Positions 50,922-58,804 of a DNA stretch of 64,000 bases are shown piece by piece (the first letter of the stretch is position 1; each line of letters starts with the position of its first letter). The notes under the pieces were generated by a model that saw only the letters and a program-made list of their open reading frames with translations, was not told where the DNA came from and searched no databases. The translations under genes and the position numbers were made by a program. The DNA comes from Rhizocola hellebori (GTDB lineage: Bacteria; Actinomycetota; Actinomycetes; Mycobacteriales; Micromonosporaceae), in contig NZ_BONY01000008.1 in the NCBI RefSeq assembly GCF_016862955.1, positions 1-64,000 on the forward strand, given 5' to 3'.

Positions 50922-53006
50922 TTACAGCGCAGCGCACTGCCCGGTTCGAGAACCGGTGACAGTGTTCTGTATCTCGATGTTGACCGGCGCCGGCGAGTTG
51001 GTGTCGCAGCGCAACGCAGCACGCATCACGTTGCCGGTGATGAGGGTCGCCCCGCCGCTGGTTGTGTTGTTCGACACGACGACGTCCAGGACGATCTCGG
51101 TGGCTGCGACCACAACCGCCCCCGTGGTGCCCGTGATGCTCAATGTGCTGCTAAGCATGTCGCCGCCCAGGAACACGCCCGCGGCACCGGTGGCTGTGAC
51201 CGAGCTCGAGAACGTGGTTCCGGTGGCGATCAGGACAGCTCCCGCCCGAACCGTCACCGGTCCTTGAACCGTCGCCCCGGCGAGGCAGGCAACTGTTCCC
51301 GCCGCCACGTCGAGAGGCCCGGTCAACGTCCCGGTCAAGGTTGGCAGCACGCGTTGCGCGCCAAGGAGTTCCTCGGTCGCCTGAGCGTCGAGGAGGAGCG
51401 GTATCAGTCCTCGCTCGGGCTGGGCCAGCGGGATGAGGTACCCGTCGGCCACCGTGATCACTTTCCAGCCATGGGCGTCGATGCGCTCCGCCGCCGTCAA
51501 ACCGTCACTGCGCGCACCGTGATACTGCTGTTCGGTCAGTTTGTAGGCGCAGGGCGGCTGGTTGAGAATGGCACTGGCCACCGGCGCGTCGGCGGGCGGT
51601 GGGCTCTCTCCCGGGTGCGGGGCCGCGAAGGCCGGGATGGGCCGTGAGCCCCGGAACACTATCCGGCCGGTGTTGCTCACCTGGAAGGCGACCGCCGCCT
51701 TGCGGGACGCCAGGATCGAGGCCAGATTCGCCCGGTGGTAGTCCAGGAACTCGTTGAACGTCCACATCGCCGAGTATGTCTTGCGCCGCTTGTTGTTTGC
51801 GGCGCTGCTCTCGTCGGGACGGGTCGTGCCGCCCGAGGAACGCAACTCCAGCAACGAGTTGGCGACGTTCTTGAGCCCCAGCGTGTTTCGCAGGATGGTT
51901 TCCTCGCTGAGGCCCACGCTGCCGCCGCTGGCGCAGCCGTAGGGGCATGGCCACCAGCCGGCAAGTGCACCCCGGTCGTACATGTGCCGCACAATCATGT
52001 CTTGCGATTGGTCGAAAATGGACTGTGCGACATTTTGGTGCCGGGGCGGCAGCATCGGCAGGTCGCCGGCGCTGCTGTTGCCGAATTCGTGCCCGTCGAA
52101 AGCGGCCACCGGACGGTAGTCGCGCAGCATCTTCACGAAAGCGAAGGTCTCGGGTGCACGGATGAGCGAGTAGTCGCGGTTGAGGTCCTGGCCGGTGGCG
52201 TTGCCCCGGGTGTTGGCGGCGCGTCCGTCGCCGTTGATCGACGGGACGATGAGCACTGTGGTGTGCGACAGCAGATCGATCGTCCTGGCGTCGTTGCTGA
52301 AAGCCAGCTTTCGCACCAGGATCAGGCAGCTTTCCCTGTCCCCGGGCTCGTTTCCGTGCACATTGCAGTTGATCGCCAATGGGGAGGTCGCCGCCACAGC
52401 CGCGGGGGTAGCCGGCGGTGCCGGATGACCGATGACGAACATGTTGATGGGACGACCCTGAACTGTCTGCCCTATTTGGACAACACGGACTCTGGCGCTC
52501 CGGCTGTCGATTTCCGCCGTGTACGAGGACTCGTTGGCCTCGCTGGTGAACTGGGCCGCTTGGGTGCTTTCCCATTGCGTACGCAGGTTTTCGCCCGGCA
52601 CCGCGGGATCGCCCCACGGTGCTGGAGTGAGGGCGGAGACCGGTGTCGAGTACGGCTGCGCCGTGCTGCCGATCCGGGCCCGCACCCGCCACCGCAACCG
52701 GCTGCCGGGGCTGAACCCCGCGTCGGCGAAGGTGGGCAGTTCGCGGTGAACCTGGCGGTTGGGCCGCCACAGACCGGTGATCACCGATGACCCGGTCGCG
52801 TTTCCGTTCGCGTCCACCGGCGTCCGCTCGATCTGATAGTCGGAAGCGCCGCTGACCGGTTGCCACGCCAGGGTGGCGAATCCGTCGGAAGCGGTGACCG
52901 TGAGCCCTTGCACCTGGCCCGGTTCGGCGGCGATCGCCACGCCCGAGCCACCGATCGCCGTCGCGACGGCGACGGCCACCACCATAGCTATACGTACGAG
53001 TTTCAT
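50922..53006 (-). CDS. Secreted M14 zinc carboxypeptidase with FN3 and bactofilin-like tail
   Basis: 694 aa. Order: signal peptide (residues 1-27), a fibronectin-III-like domain (about 28-130; VTASDGFATLAWQPVSGA), the M14 domain (about 140-430) with the zinc pair NVHGNEPGDRES (HxxE), GQDLNRDYS (substrate-binding Asn-Arg) and the third zinc His in AFDGHEFG. A C-terminal region (about 555-694) of repeated hydrophobic short strands (LTGTLTGPLDVAAG, TVQGPVTVRAGAV) is like a bactofilin or parallel beta-solenoid. The catalytic Glu is not certain (ELRSSGG is the likely site). It hydrolyses C-terminal residues outside the cell. ATG 53006. Confidence 0.85.
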   Translation of the reverse strand: MKLVRIAMVVAVAVATAIGGSGVAIAAEPGQVQGLTVTASDGFATLAWQPVSGASDYQIERTPVDANGNATGSSVITGLWRPNRQVHRELPTFADAGFSPGSRLRWRVRARIGSTAQPYSTPVSALTPAPWGDPAVPGENLRTQWESTQAAQFTSEANESSYTAEIDSRSARVRVVQIGQTVQGRPINMFVIGHPAPPATPAAVAATSPLAINCNVHGNEPGDRESCLILVRKLAFSNDARTIDLLSHTTVLIVPSINGDGRAANTRGNATGQDLNRDYSLIRAPETFAFVKMLRDYRPVAAFDGHEFGNSSAGDLPMLPPRHQNVAQSIFDQSQDMIVRHMYDRGALAGWWPCPYGCASGGSVGLSEETILRNTLGLKNVANSLLELRSSGGTTRPDESSAANNKRRKTYSAMWTFNEFLDYHRANLASILASRKAAVAFQVSNTGRIVFRGSRPIPAFAAPHPGESPPPADAPVASAILNQPPCAYKLTEQQYHGARSDGLTAAERIDAHGWKVITVADGYLIPLAQPERGLIPLLLDAQATEELLGAQRVLPTLTGTLTGPLDVAAGTVACLAGATVQGPVTVRAGAVLIATGTTFSSSVTATGAAGVFLGGDMLSSTLSITGTTGAVVVAATEIVLDVVVSNNTTSGGATLITGNVMRAALRCDTNSPAPVNIEIQNTVTGSRTGQCAAL

Positions 53007-53239
53007 GAGTCTCCGCTGTGTCCTTTATGGACCAATAGACACCAATAACCATCCCATCACGATTCGTAGCCGCGAAAACGGTGCTGGCAGTAGGGTTTCC
53101 ACCGGCACCGTTGGGATGTTTGGCGGCCTGACTGTCACACGGCCGGGCATCAGGGTAGCGGTCAATGTCTCCAACGCCAAACCGTTGGCAGACGTGAATC
53201 CCACTCAGTTAGGCGCCGGAGTATGCCCCGCAGCTGAAG

Positions 53240-54187
53240 TCAGTAGGCGTCCAGCACCACGACCTCGTACTGTCGCGCGGTCGGCGGCACACCGGTGCTG
53301 AAGTGGGTGTTCACGACCGCCAGCGTGTTGCCGAACAGGTCGGCCGTCGACGGCTCCCCGAACAGCAAGCTGGTGGTGACACCTACGACTTGGCCACTGC
53401 TCAGATCCTGGGCGAGCCTGATCCGGCTGATCTGGTTCGCGGCGTTTTGCACGGCCCAAAGGTCGCGTCCCTTGAGCACCAGCCCGTCGACCGTCGGGAC
53501 GTCGATCCCCGCGATGAGGGCGCTGCTGCCGGTGCCCGGATCAACGGTGTAGAGCTGGCCGTTCGTGGTATGGGCGACGATCAGCGTCCGACCGTTCGGC
53601 GTGGCCTCGATGCCGTTGAGATTGAAACTGCCCTGCGCGTCGGCGGCCGGACCGCTCAGCTCAAGCGCGGTGAACTGACCGATGACACCATCGCAGGGGT
53701 TGAGCGGCACGAAGAAGAGAACTGGCCGTAGCGAGTCGGTGAACCACGCACCGGTGGGTGTCAGTACCACATCATTGATGAGCGCCTCTCCCGCAGTGCC
53801 GAATTGGAAGGTGGCCAGCGTCGACCTGTCCTTCGTGTCGTAGACATAGGCCTGGCCGGTGAAGCCTCCGGCCACAAAAAGCAAATGGTGCTGTTTGTCC
53901 AAGGCCATCCCCAGCGACGCCCGGCCGTCGGGCACATCGATGAACAGCTCGGCGGTCTTTGCCTTGATGTTGCCTTTGTAGATGTTGCCCCCGAACAAAT
54001 CGCTGGCGTAGAAGGTGTTGCCAGGTCCTCTGACAATGCCCTCGGCCGAGATCGCGCCGGGAAGGACGATCGCGGTGTCCGGCGCCCGCTGGACATCCGG
54101 CCCGACCGCGGCGGCCTGCCCGGGGATCGAGACAGCAAGCGAGAACACCGCCGCAACCGCCCACCGTCCTCTTGAGATGCTGTACAT
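53240..54187 (-). CDS. Secreted SMP-30/NHL-like beta-propeller protein
   Basis: 315 aa from ATG 54187, chosen because GGAAGGAAGG lies just upstream and the signal peptide (MYSISRGRWAVAAVFSLAV) starts here. Repeated blade patterns include AISAEGIVRGPGNTFYASDL, FNLNGIEATPNGRTLIVAH and TVDGLVLKGRDLWAVQN, as in six-bladed SMP-30/gluconolactonase or NHL propellers. The metal-binding residues of true lactonases are not obviously all present, so catalysis is uncertain. Neighbours are other secreted proteins; no operon partner is evident. Confidence 0.78.
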   Translation of the reverse strand: MYSISRGRWAVAAVFSLAVSIPGQAAAVGPDVQRAPDTAIVLPGAISAEGIVRGPGNTFYASDLFGGNIYKGNIKAKTAELFIDVPDGRASLGMALDKQHHLLFVAGGFTGQAYVYDTKDRSTLATFQFGTAGEALINDVVLTPTGAWFTDSLRPVLFFVPLNPCDGVIGQFTALELSGPAADAQGSFNLNGIEATPNGRTLIVAHTTNGQLYTVDPGTGSSALIAGIDVPTVDGLVLKGRDLWAVQNAANQISRIRLAQDLSSGQVVGVTTSLLFGEPSTADLFGNTLAVVNTHFSTGVPPTARQYEVVVLDAY

Positions 54188-54336
54188 ATCTGCCTTCCTT
54201 CCGTTCGTCACCGGGATCGGATCTGCTGACGCTACAACCGGCCACGCCTTGATCGCTTGCCGAAAGGGGAGACGATCATCTATGCCATCCGTCTCCAGAC
54301 GGGACGGTGGTCCCGCCTAGAGACGGCTGGGGTTGC

Positions 54337-55407
54337 TCAGATGGAGGCCGTGGTGGAGAAGAAGTGGCTGCCCGCGGGGGCACCGCCGGGCCGGAAGCAT
54401 CCGACGGGCGCGGTGAGATCGTTGGCCGCGGACACCAGCCACACCGAGGTCAGCTGGCAATAGACGGCCGAGCCGCCGAAGGCGGTCACTTGCAGGTGTG
54501 TCAGCGACGCGCCGACCGCCGGGAAGGTGACCTCCCAGGCCCCCGTACCCAGCGCTGTCACCGAGTTCACGCCGCCCGCGGAGTTGGCATCGGTACCGGC
54601 GTAGGCGATGTTCGGCGCGAGGAGGTAGGCGTACCGGGCCGGAGGGCTCTGCCCGCCGTAAACCGTGCTCTTGTGATGGAAAGAGAGGGTGAATCTGCTG
54701 TCCACCTTGTTGCCTGCCGCGTCGTAGCACGAGACGTAGACGGTGTAATCGCTGACGCGGTAGGTCCAGTCGCTGACCTTGCACCGGCGCGGCGCGGCGC
54801 CGATGTCGACCGCTGTCACCTGCAGGCTGCCCGCCAGAGAGCCCGGCGCCAGCCGCGGCAGCGTGACCCGGTAGAAGCCGGTGCTGAGCTTGACCGAGGA
54901 GTTGACCCCGGCCAGCGAGTTGTAGGACGTGAGCAACCCGCCCGTCGCCTCGGCCAGCAGGTAGCCGTAGGCGCGCCCCGGCGCCGGTTGCGAGCTCGTA
55001 CTGAACATCACGGTGAACCGCCGGTCGGCCGGCGCGCCAGCGGCGTCGAAGCAGAACACCTCGACCACCTCGTCGCCGTTGTCTAGGCCCCACTCGCTTG
55101 CCTCGCAAAAGCCGCCGGTGGCGTCGACGGCCGTCACATGGGCAACGCCGCGCAGTGTCCCTGTGCACGGGAACCTCACCCAATACGACCCGGCCGCGTT
55201 GCGGGTGGCGGTGGCCCGGCGACCGGGGCAGACGGTCTGGAACGTGCCCGCCTGTCGAGCCGTATCCATGACCCAGTTCGGCGGTGGCGTCGCGTTGTCA
55301 AGGTAGGCAAAGCCCCACAGGTCGGGCAACGCCGCCGTCGCGGGCACCGGGCCTATCACCAAAGCTGCCGCTATCGCGAACGGCGTGACGAATTTAAGTA
55401 GCTTCAT
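54337..55407 (-). CDS. Secreted protein with three approximately 100-residue cysteine repeats
   Basis: 356 aa. Signal peptide (MKLLKFVTPFAIAAALVIG ... ATA), then three repeats of about 100 residues. Each has a strand pattern like GxYxVxLP, a VTA strand, a Cys before a Trp strand (GGFCEASEW, PRRCKVSDW, VYCQLTSVW) and a second Cys (EVFCFDAAG, YVSCYDAAG, PVGCFRPGG). The first two end with DRRF or DSRF. The spacing suggests one disulfide per repeat. I do not know the family; structure or adhesion roles are possible. Confidence 0.72.
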   Translation of the reverse strand: MKLLKFVTPFAIAAALVIGPVPATAALPDLWGFAYLDNATPPPNWVMDTARQAGTFQTVCPGRRATATRNAAGSYWVRFPCTGTLRGVAHVTAVDATGGFCEASEWGLDNGDEVVEVFCFDAAGAPADRRFTVMFSTSSQPAPGRAYGYLLAEATGGLLTSYNSLAGVNSSVKLSTGFYRVTLPRLAPGSLAGSLQVTAVDIGAAPRRCKVSDWTYRVSDYTVYVSCYDAAGNKVDSRFTLSFHHKSTVYGGQSPPARYAYLLAPNIAYAGTDANSAGGVNSVTALGTGAWEVTFPAVGASLTHLQVTAFGGSAVYCQLTSVWLVSAANDLTAPVGCFRPGGAPAGSHFFSTTASI

Positions 55408-55506
55408 GAATCATGACTACGCCGGGTTCCTCAGCCGCCACATCGACAAAATTCCCTATTTAAAGGAGCGTCCTATATGTTTGACGAGTAAACAAAAGGG
55501 GGCGAC

Positions 55507-56361
55507 ATGAAGCGCGGCGTGTACTTTCTGGCCAACGACGCCATTCTTGATTTCGCGGTCACCTTTCTGAACAGCTTTCGTGCCAACAATCCGGACATCG
55601 CTCTGTGCTTGGTGCCGTTCGACGATGATCACGCGCAGGTGGCCCGGCTGGCCGGCCGATACGGCTTTACCCGGTGGCGCGACGACGAAGAGTTGCGGCG
55701 CTGCGACGCGATCAGCCGCGCCTTCCACAATGGTGAGACCTGGGGCCACTACCGCAAGCTGGCGCTATGGAAAGGCCAGTTCGACGAATTTCTCTACATC
55801 GACTCAGACACCGTGGTCCTGGAGCCGGTGGACTTCGTCTTCGAACACCTCGGCAAATACGACTTCGTGACTTCCCACTCCAACATGGCGAGCATAAGGC
55901 GCTGGGTGTGGAAGGACTCGATCTACGCCGCATCGGCGCTGACCTCGGAGCAGATCGACTACGCCGCCAACACCGGGTTCTTCGCCTCCCGGCCGGGTCT
56001 CATCGACACGCGCCTGGTGCACGACAACGTGACAAGCCTCGCCGGAATGGCTGCGCACATGGAGCTGAAATGCCGCGAGCAGCCGTTGCTGAACTACCTG
56101 GTAGTGACCTCCGGGCGGCCCTACTCCAGCCTGTCACGCATTGCGCGGGAGACCGGCGACCCGACCATTCCGCAGGAACAATGGGCCGGCGCGGACATAG
56201 GCGAGGTCGAGTCGGGCCGGCTGATCGCGTCTCAGGTGCAGCGCGTGCTGCTGGTGCATTGGGCCGGCGAATGGAGACGCGCCTACTGGGCCAACGAACA
56301 GCTCCCCTACCTCAGCCTTTGGCAGCACTATCACACGATGCATGAGGACCACATAGGATGA
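55507..56361 (+). CDS. GT-A-fold glycosyltransferase-like protein (Npun_R2821/R2823 type)
   Basis: 284 aa. AAGGGGG lies 6 nt before ATG 55507. The start MKRGVYFLANDAILDFAVT, the segment ALWKGQFDEF and the DxD motif in YIDSDTVVLEP match the small GT8-like proteins known from cyanobacteria as Npun_R2821/Npun_R2823 (recalled, not searched). DSD is the metal/nucleotide-sugar site. There is no membrane segment. No other sugar genes are adjacent, so the acceptor is unknown. Confidence 0.78.
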   Translation: MKRGVYFLANDAILDFAVTFLNSFRANNPDIALCLVPFDDDHAQVARLAGRYGFTRWRDDEELRRCDAISRAFHNGETWGHYRKLALWKGQFDEFLYIDSDTVVLEPVDFVFEHLGKYDFVTSHSNMASIRRWVWKDSIYAASALTSEQIDYAANTGFFASRPGLIDTRLVHDNVTSLAGMAAHMELKCREQPLLNYLVVTSGRPYSSLSRIARETGDPTIPQEQWAGADIGEVESGRLIASQVQRVLLVHWAGEWRRAYWANEQLPYLSLWQHYHTMHEDHIG

Positions 56362-56379
56362 TCGCCCCCTGCACGCCAA

Positions 56380-56411
56380 GACCGATCGAGCAACTCACTG
56401 CTCGATCGGTC
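56380..56411. terminator. Perfect 13-bp hairpin between convergent genes
   Basis: GACCGATCGAGCA (56380-56392) pairs with TGCTCGATCGGTC (56399-56411) around loop ACTCAC, in the 60-bp gap between two convergent stop codons. Likely bidirectional terminator. Confidence 0.7.
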
Positions 56412-56421
56412 CGGGCTTGGC

Positions 56422-57417
56422 TTAGAACGTTCCGGCGTTCAGCTTCTGCTGCAGTTTCGTCGTGGTGTTCGGACCCCAGATGCCGTCCTGGGTCGCGCCT
56501 ATCTTTCGCTGCAGGGCCTTTATCGTGTTCGGGCCCATGATGCCGTCCTGGGCCGATCCGACGTGCTTTTGCAGCGCCTTGTTGGTCAGGGGACCCATCG
56601 CGCCATCGACGATCAGCTTGGCGCCGTGCGAGTTGAGCGCGCGCTGCATCGCCGCACAGGTAGTCGGGCCGAACTTTCCATCGACCACGAGCCGGGCCGG
56701 CGCAGGCGGGTTGGGCTTGGGCGGGATGGGCGCCGTCTTGCCGGCAAGCGCAGCCTTCATCATCGCCGCGCTCTGCGGGCCGTAAACGCCGTCGACCTCC
56801 AGGCGATATTTAGACTGGAAAGCCTTCAACGCCATCTCGGTGTCGGAACCGAAGAATCCGTCGACGACCAGCTTCGAGCCCATGACCTTGTTGAGGTTGC
56901 CCTGCAGCGTCTTGACCGCATTGCCGGTGGAGTTGACCCTCAGGATGCCGTCGGTGCTGGGCATGGGCGCCGAGCCGTTGTATCGCGGACGGCCATAGCC
57001 AACGATCGACGCGCGGCGTACCCGCCGCATCATCATGTTGGAGGTGTTGCCCTCCAGCGTGGTGATGGTGCCGTTGGAGTGGACCGCCTCCACGAGGCCG
57101 ACGTGGTCGATTCCGCTGATGCGTCCCCCGCCGCTCCAGTCGAAGTAGACGATGTCGCCAGGCCTGACCCCGCCGAGCCCGTAGTGCCAGCGCCCGGCGT
57201 CCTTGAAGGCCTGGGCGCGCCCCACTGTCCACGCGTACTTGCCGAGCACCGCGGAGAGGTTGTCCGAGTGGGCCGCCACGTAGCTGATGGTCATCTCGCA
57301 CCACGGGCCGTCAAAGCCGTACCAGGAGGTGATGAAGTTGTGATTCGAGCCGGGCGGAGACTCACGGGTGCCCAGTAGCTTGCGAGCCTGCGCAATCATT
57401 CCTGCCGCTGTCCCCAT
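56422..57417 (-). CDS. CHAP-domain peptidoglycan hydrolase with peptidoglycan-binding repeats
   Basis: 331 aa, no signal peptide. The N-terminal CHAP domain (about 1-145) has the catalytic Cys in GPWCEMTISY and His in GIDHVGLVEAV; GVRPGDIVYFDW is the usual block between them. The C-terminal part has several PG_binding-like units, with VDGFFGSDTEMALKAFQ, VDGVYGPQSA, VDGKFGPTTCAAMQ, VDGAMGPLTNKALQ and two shorter units ending in GIMGPNT and GIWGPNT. It abuts the upstream Tat-signal gene (TAA directly followed by ATG), so the two are co-translated. Lack of its own signal recalls phage or tailocin-type enzymes. Confidence 0.85.
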   Translation of the reverse strand: MGTAAGMIAQARKLLGTRESPPGSNHNFITSWYGFDGPWCEMTISYVAAHSDNLSAVLGKYAWTVGRAQAFKDAGRWHYGLGGVRPGDIVYFDWSGGGRISGIDHVGLVEAVHSNGTITTLEGNTSNMMMRRVRRASIVGYGRPRYNGSAPMPSTDGILRVNSTGNAVKTLQGNLNKVMGSKLVVDGFFGSDTEMALKAFQSKYRLEVDGVYGPQSAAMMKAALAGKTAPIPPKPNPPAPARLVVDGKFGPTTCAAMQRALNSHGAKLIVDGAMGPLTNKALQKHVGSAQDGIMGPNTIKALQRKIGATQDGIWGPNTTTKLQQKLNAGTF

Positions 57418-57726
57418 TTAGAACTCCCAGTCCTCAGGAAAAGCGGAAATGTTCCCGGCTACCACCGTGTTCGGATCCTGGCTGATCGAGCCCTGGTCCG
57501 GATCGACGTCGAACAGGCCGGCACCGAACGTGGGCTCCGCTGTCGTCTCGGTCGCCGAGGCAATTCCGGGCGCCGACAACGTGCTTGCGCCGACTAGCAC
57601 ACCCACAGCGCCGAGCGCGGTGGACATCAGTACGGTGCGCCGCCCCACGGTGCCGGGCTCTCGGTGCGATCTGATGACGCTTGCCTGTCTTCGCAAGGCG
57701 GTTCTGGATCGACGGTGTTTCCCCAT
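57418..57726 (-). CDS. Small Tat-signal protein coupled to the CHAP enzyme
   Basis: 102 aa from ATG 57726, chosen because AAGGGGAG is 7 nt upstream. A twin-arginine segment (GRRTVLMSTALGAVGVLVG) is followed by a short acidic mature part (about 45 residues: ETTAEPTFGAGLFDVDPDQG ... FPEDWEF). No domain recognised. Direct abutment with the CHAP gene suggests a partner role, for example carrying the signal-less enzyme through Tat, but that is conjecture. Confidence 0.75.
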   Translation of the reverse strand: MGKHRRSRTALRRQASVIRSHREPGTVGRRTVLMSTALGAVGVLVGASTLSAPGIASATETTAEPTFGAGLFDVDPDQGSISQDPNTVVAGNISAFPEDWEF

Positions 57727-57911
57727 ACGCAGACTCCCCTTCGGTTGTGGACGTATACGAATTACTGGGCGACCGCTGGCCATTGCGCCAACCAAATAGA
57801 CCCGTTCAGCGCAGCGGATCAGACGATCGGTCAGGGAAAGCTAGCATGATCCAAGTCAAAGGGAAACCTCCACATTGAACCTTCACCGAACGTGAGCAAA
57901 CCATTGCGGCG

Positions 57912-58670
57912 TTAGTGATTGGTCAGCCAGGAAGAGATAGTGGATACCAGCCAGCTGCCGTGTGACAGGTGGACATCATGGGTTCCCCCGGTCGCCTCCA
58001 GGAAAGTCCCGCGGGGCATGGCTTCAGCCATCTCGCGAACCAATTTCGGAGGGCAGAACGGGTCGTGGGTACCGGTGATCAGCAATGCGGGACAGCTGAT
58101 GCGGCCCACCATGGAGCGGCTGACGTCACCGCCCGCGTCGATGACTGCGGTCAGGGCCTGCGCCCAGCTATCAGCCATGATCCGGGCTTCGTCCACACCG
58201 TACTTCTCGGCTAGGTATGCGGCCAAAGGCTTGAGCTCGTCGAGGGGATCGTCGAGCAGGTGCGCGAGCCCACGCAGCATCCGCGGCGACGCCACAACCT
58301 GACCCGCCGCACCCCAGGTGACCACCGACAGCGGCCGGGCCGGTTGCAGCGCCGCCATGAGAAGCGCCTCCTCGCCGCCGTCGCTGAAGCCCACCAGATG
58401 GGCCACCTCAACCCGCAGCTCGTCGAGCAGGCCAAGCAGAGTGTGGGCGTCGTCGCGGTAGTAGGTCGGCGGGTAACGCCGTGGCTGGGGCTGCGAGCGT
58501 CCCGATCCCGGCAGGTCGACAGCGATGACGCGAAACCCGTGGACAAGCTCGCGGCGCAAACGATCGAGGTCGATGATGCTGCCGCCCCAGCCGGGCAGCA
58601 GCACCACAGCGTCGCCCCGGCCGTGGTCCTCGTAGTAGATCTGATCCGCGCCCAGCCCGTACCAACCCAT
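57912..58670 (-). CDS. Alpha/beta-hydrolase fold esterase
   Basis: 252 aa, soluble. It shows the oxyanion start LLPGWGGSI, the nucleophile elbow VGFSDGGEEA (Ser), Asp in GTHDPFCP and the final His in THDVHLSH. No signal peptide. It resembles many soluble prolyl-iminopeptidase/haloperoxidase-like hydrolases; the substrate is unknown. ATG at 58670. Monocistronic, divergent from the large gene at 58805. Confidence 0.88.
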   Translation of the reverse strand: MGWYGLGADQIYYEDHGRGDAVVLLPGWGGSIIDLDRLRRELVHGFRVIAVDLPGSGRSQPQPRRYPPTYYRDDAHTLLGLLDELRVEVAHLVGFSDGGEEALLMAALQPARPLSVVTWGAAGQVVASPRMLRGLAHLLDDPLDELKPLAAYLAEKYGVDEARIMADSWAQALTAVIDAGGDVSRSMVGRISCPALLITGTHDPFCPPKLVREMAEAMPRGTFLEATGGTHDVHLSHGSWLVSTISSWLTNH

Positions 58671-58804
58671 GGCATCCTTTCGCGACAGGTGGGGGCATCC
58701 ATTTCGGACGCTAACACCCCGGCGGGCAAGTCACCCGACCGAGGTACCCGCCTATCTTTAAAAAGCGAAGTCTCCCAGGCGTTCTGGCCTTAAAGTCAGT
58801 ATTG

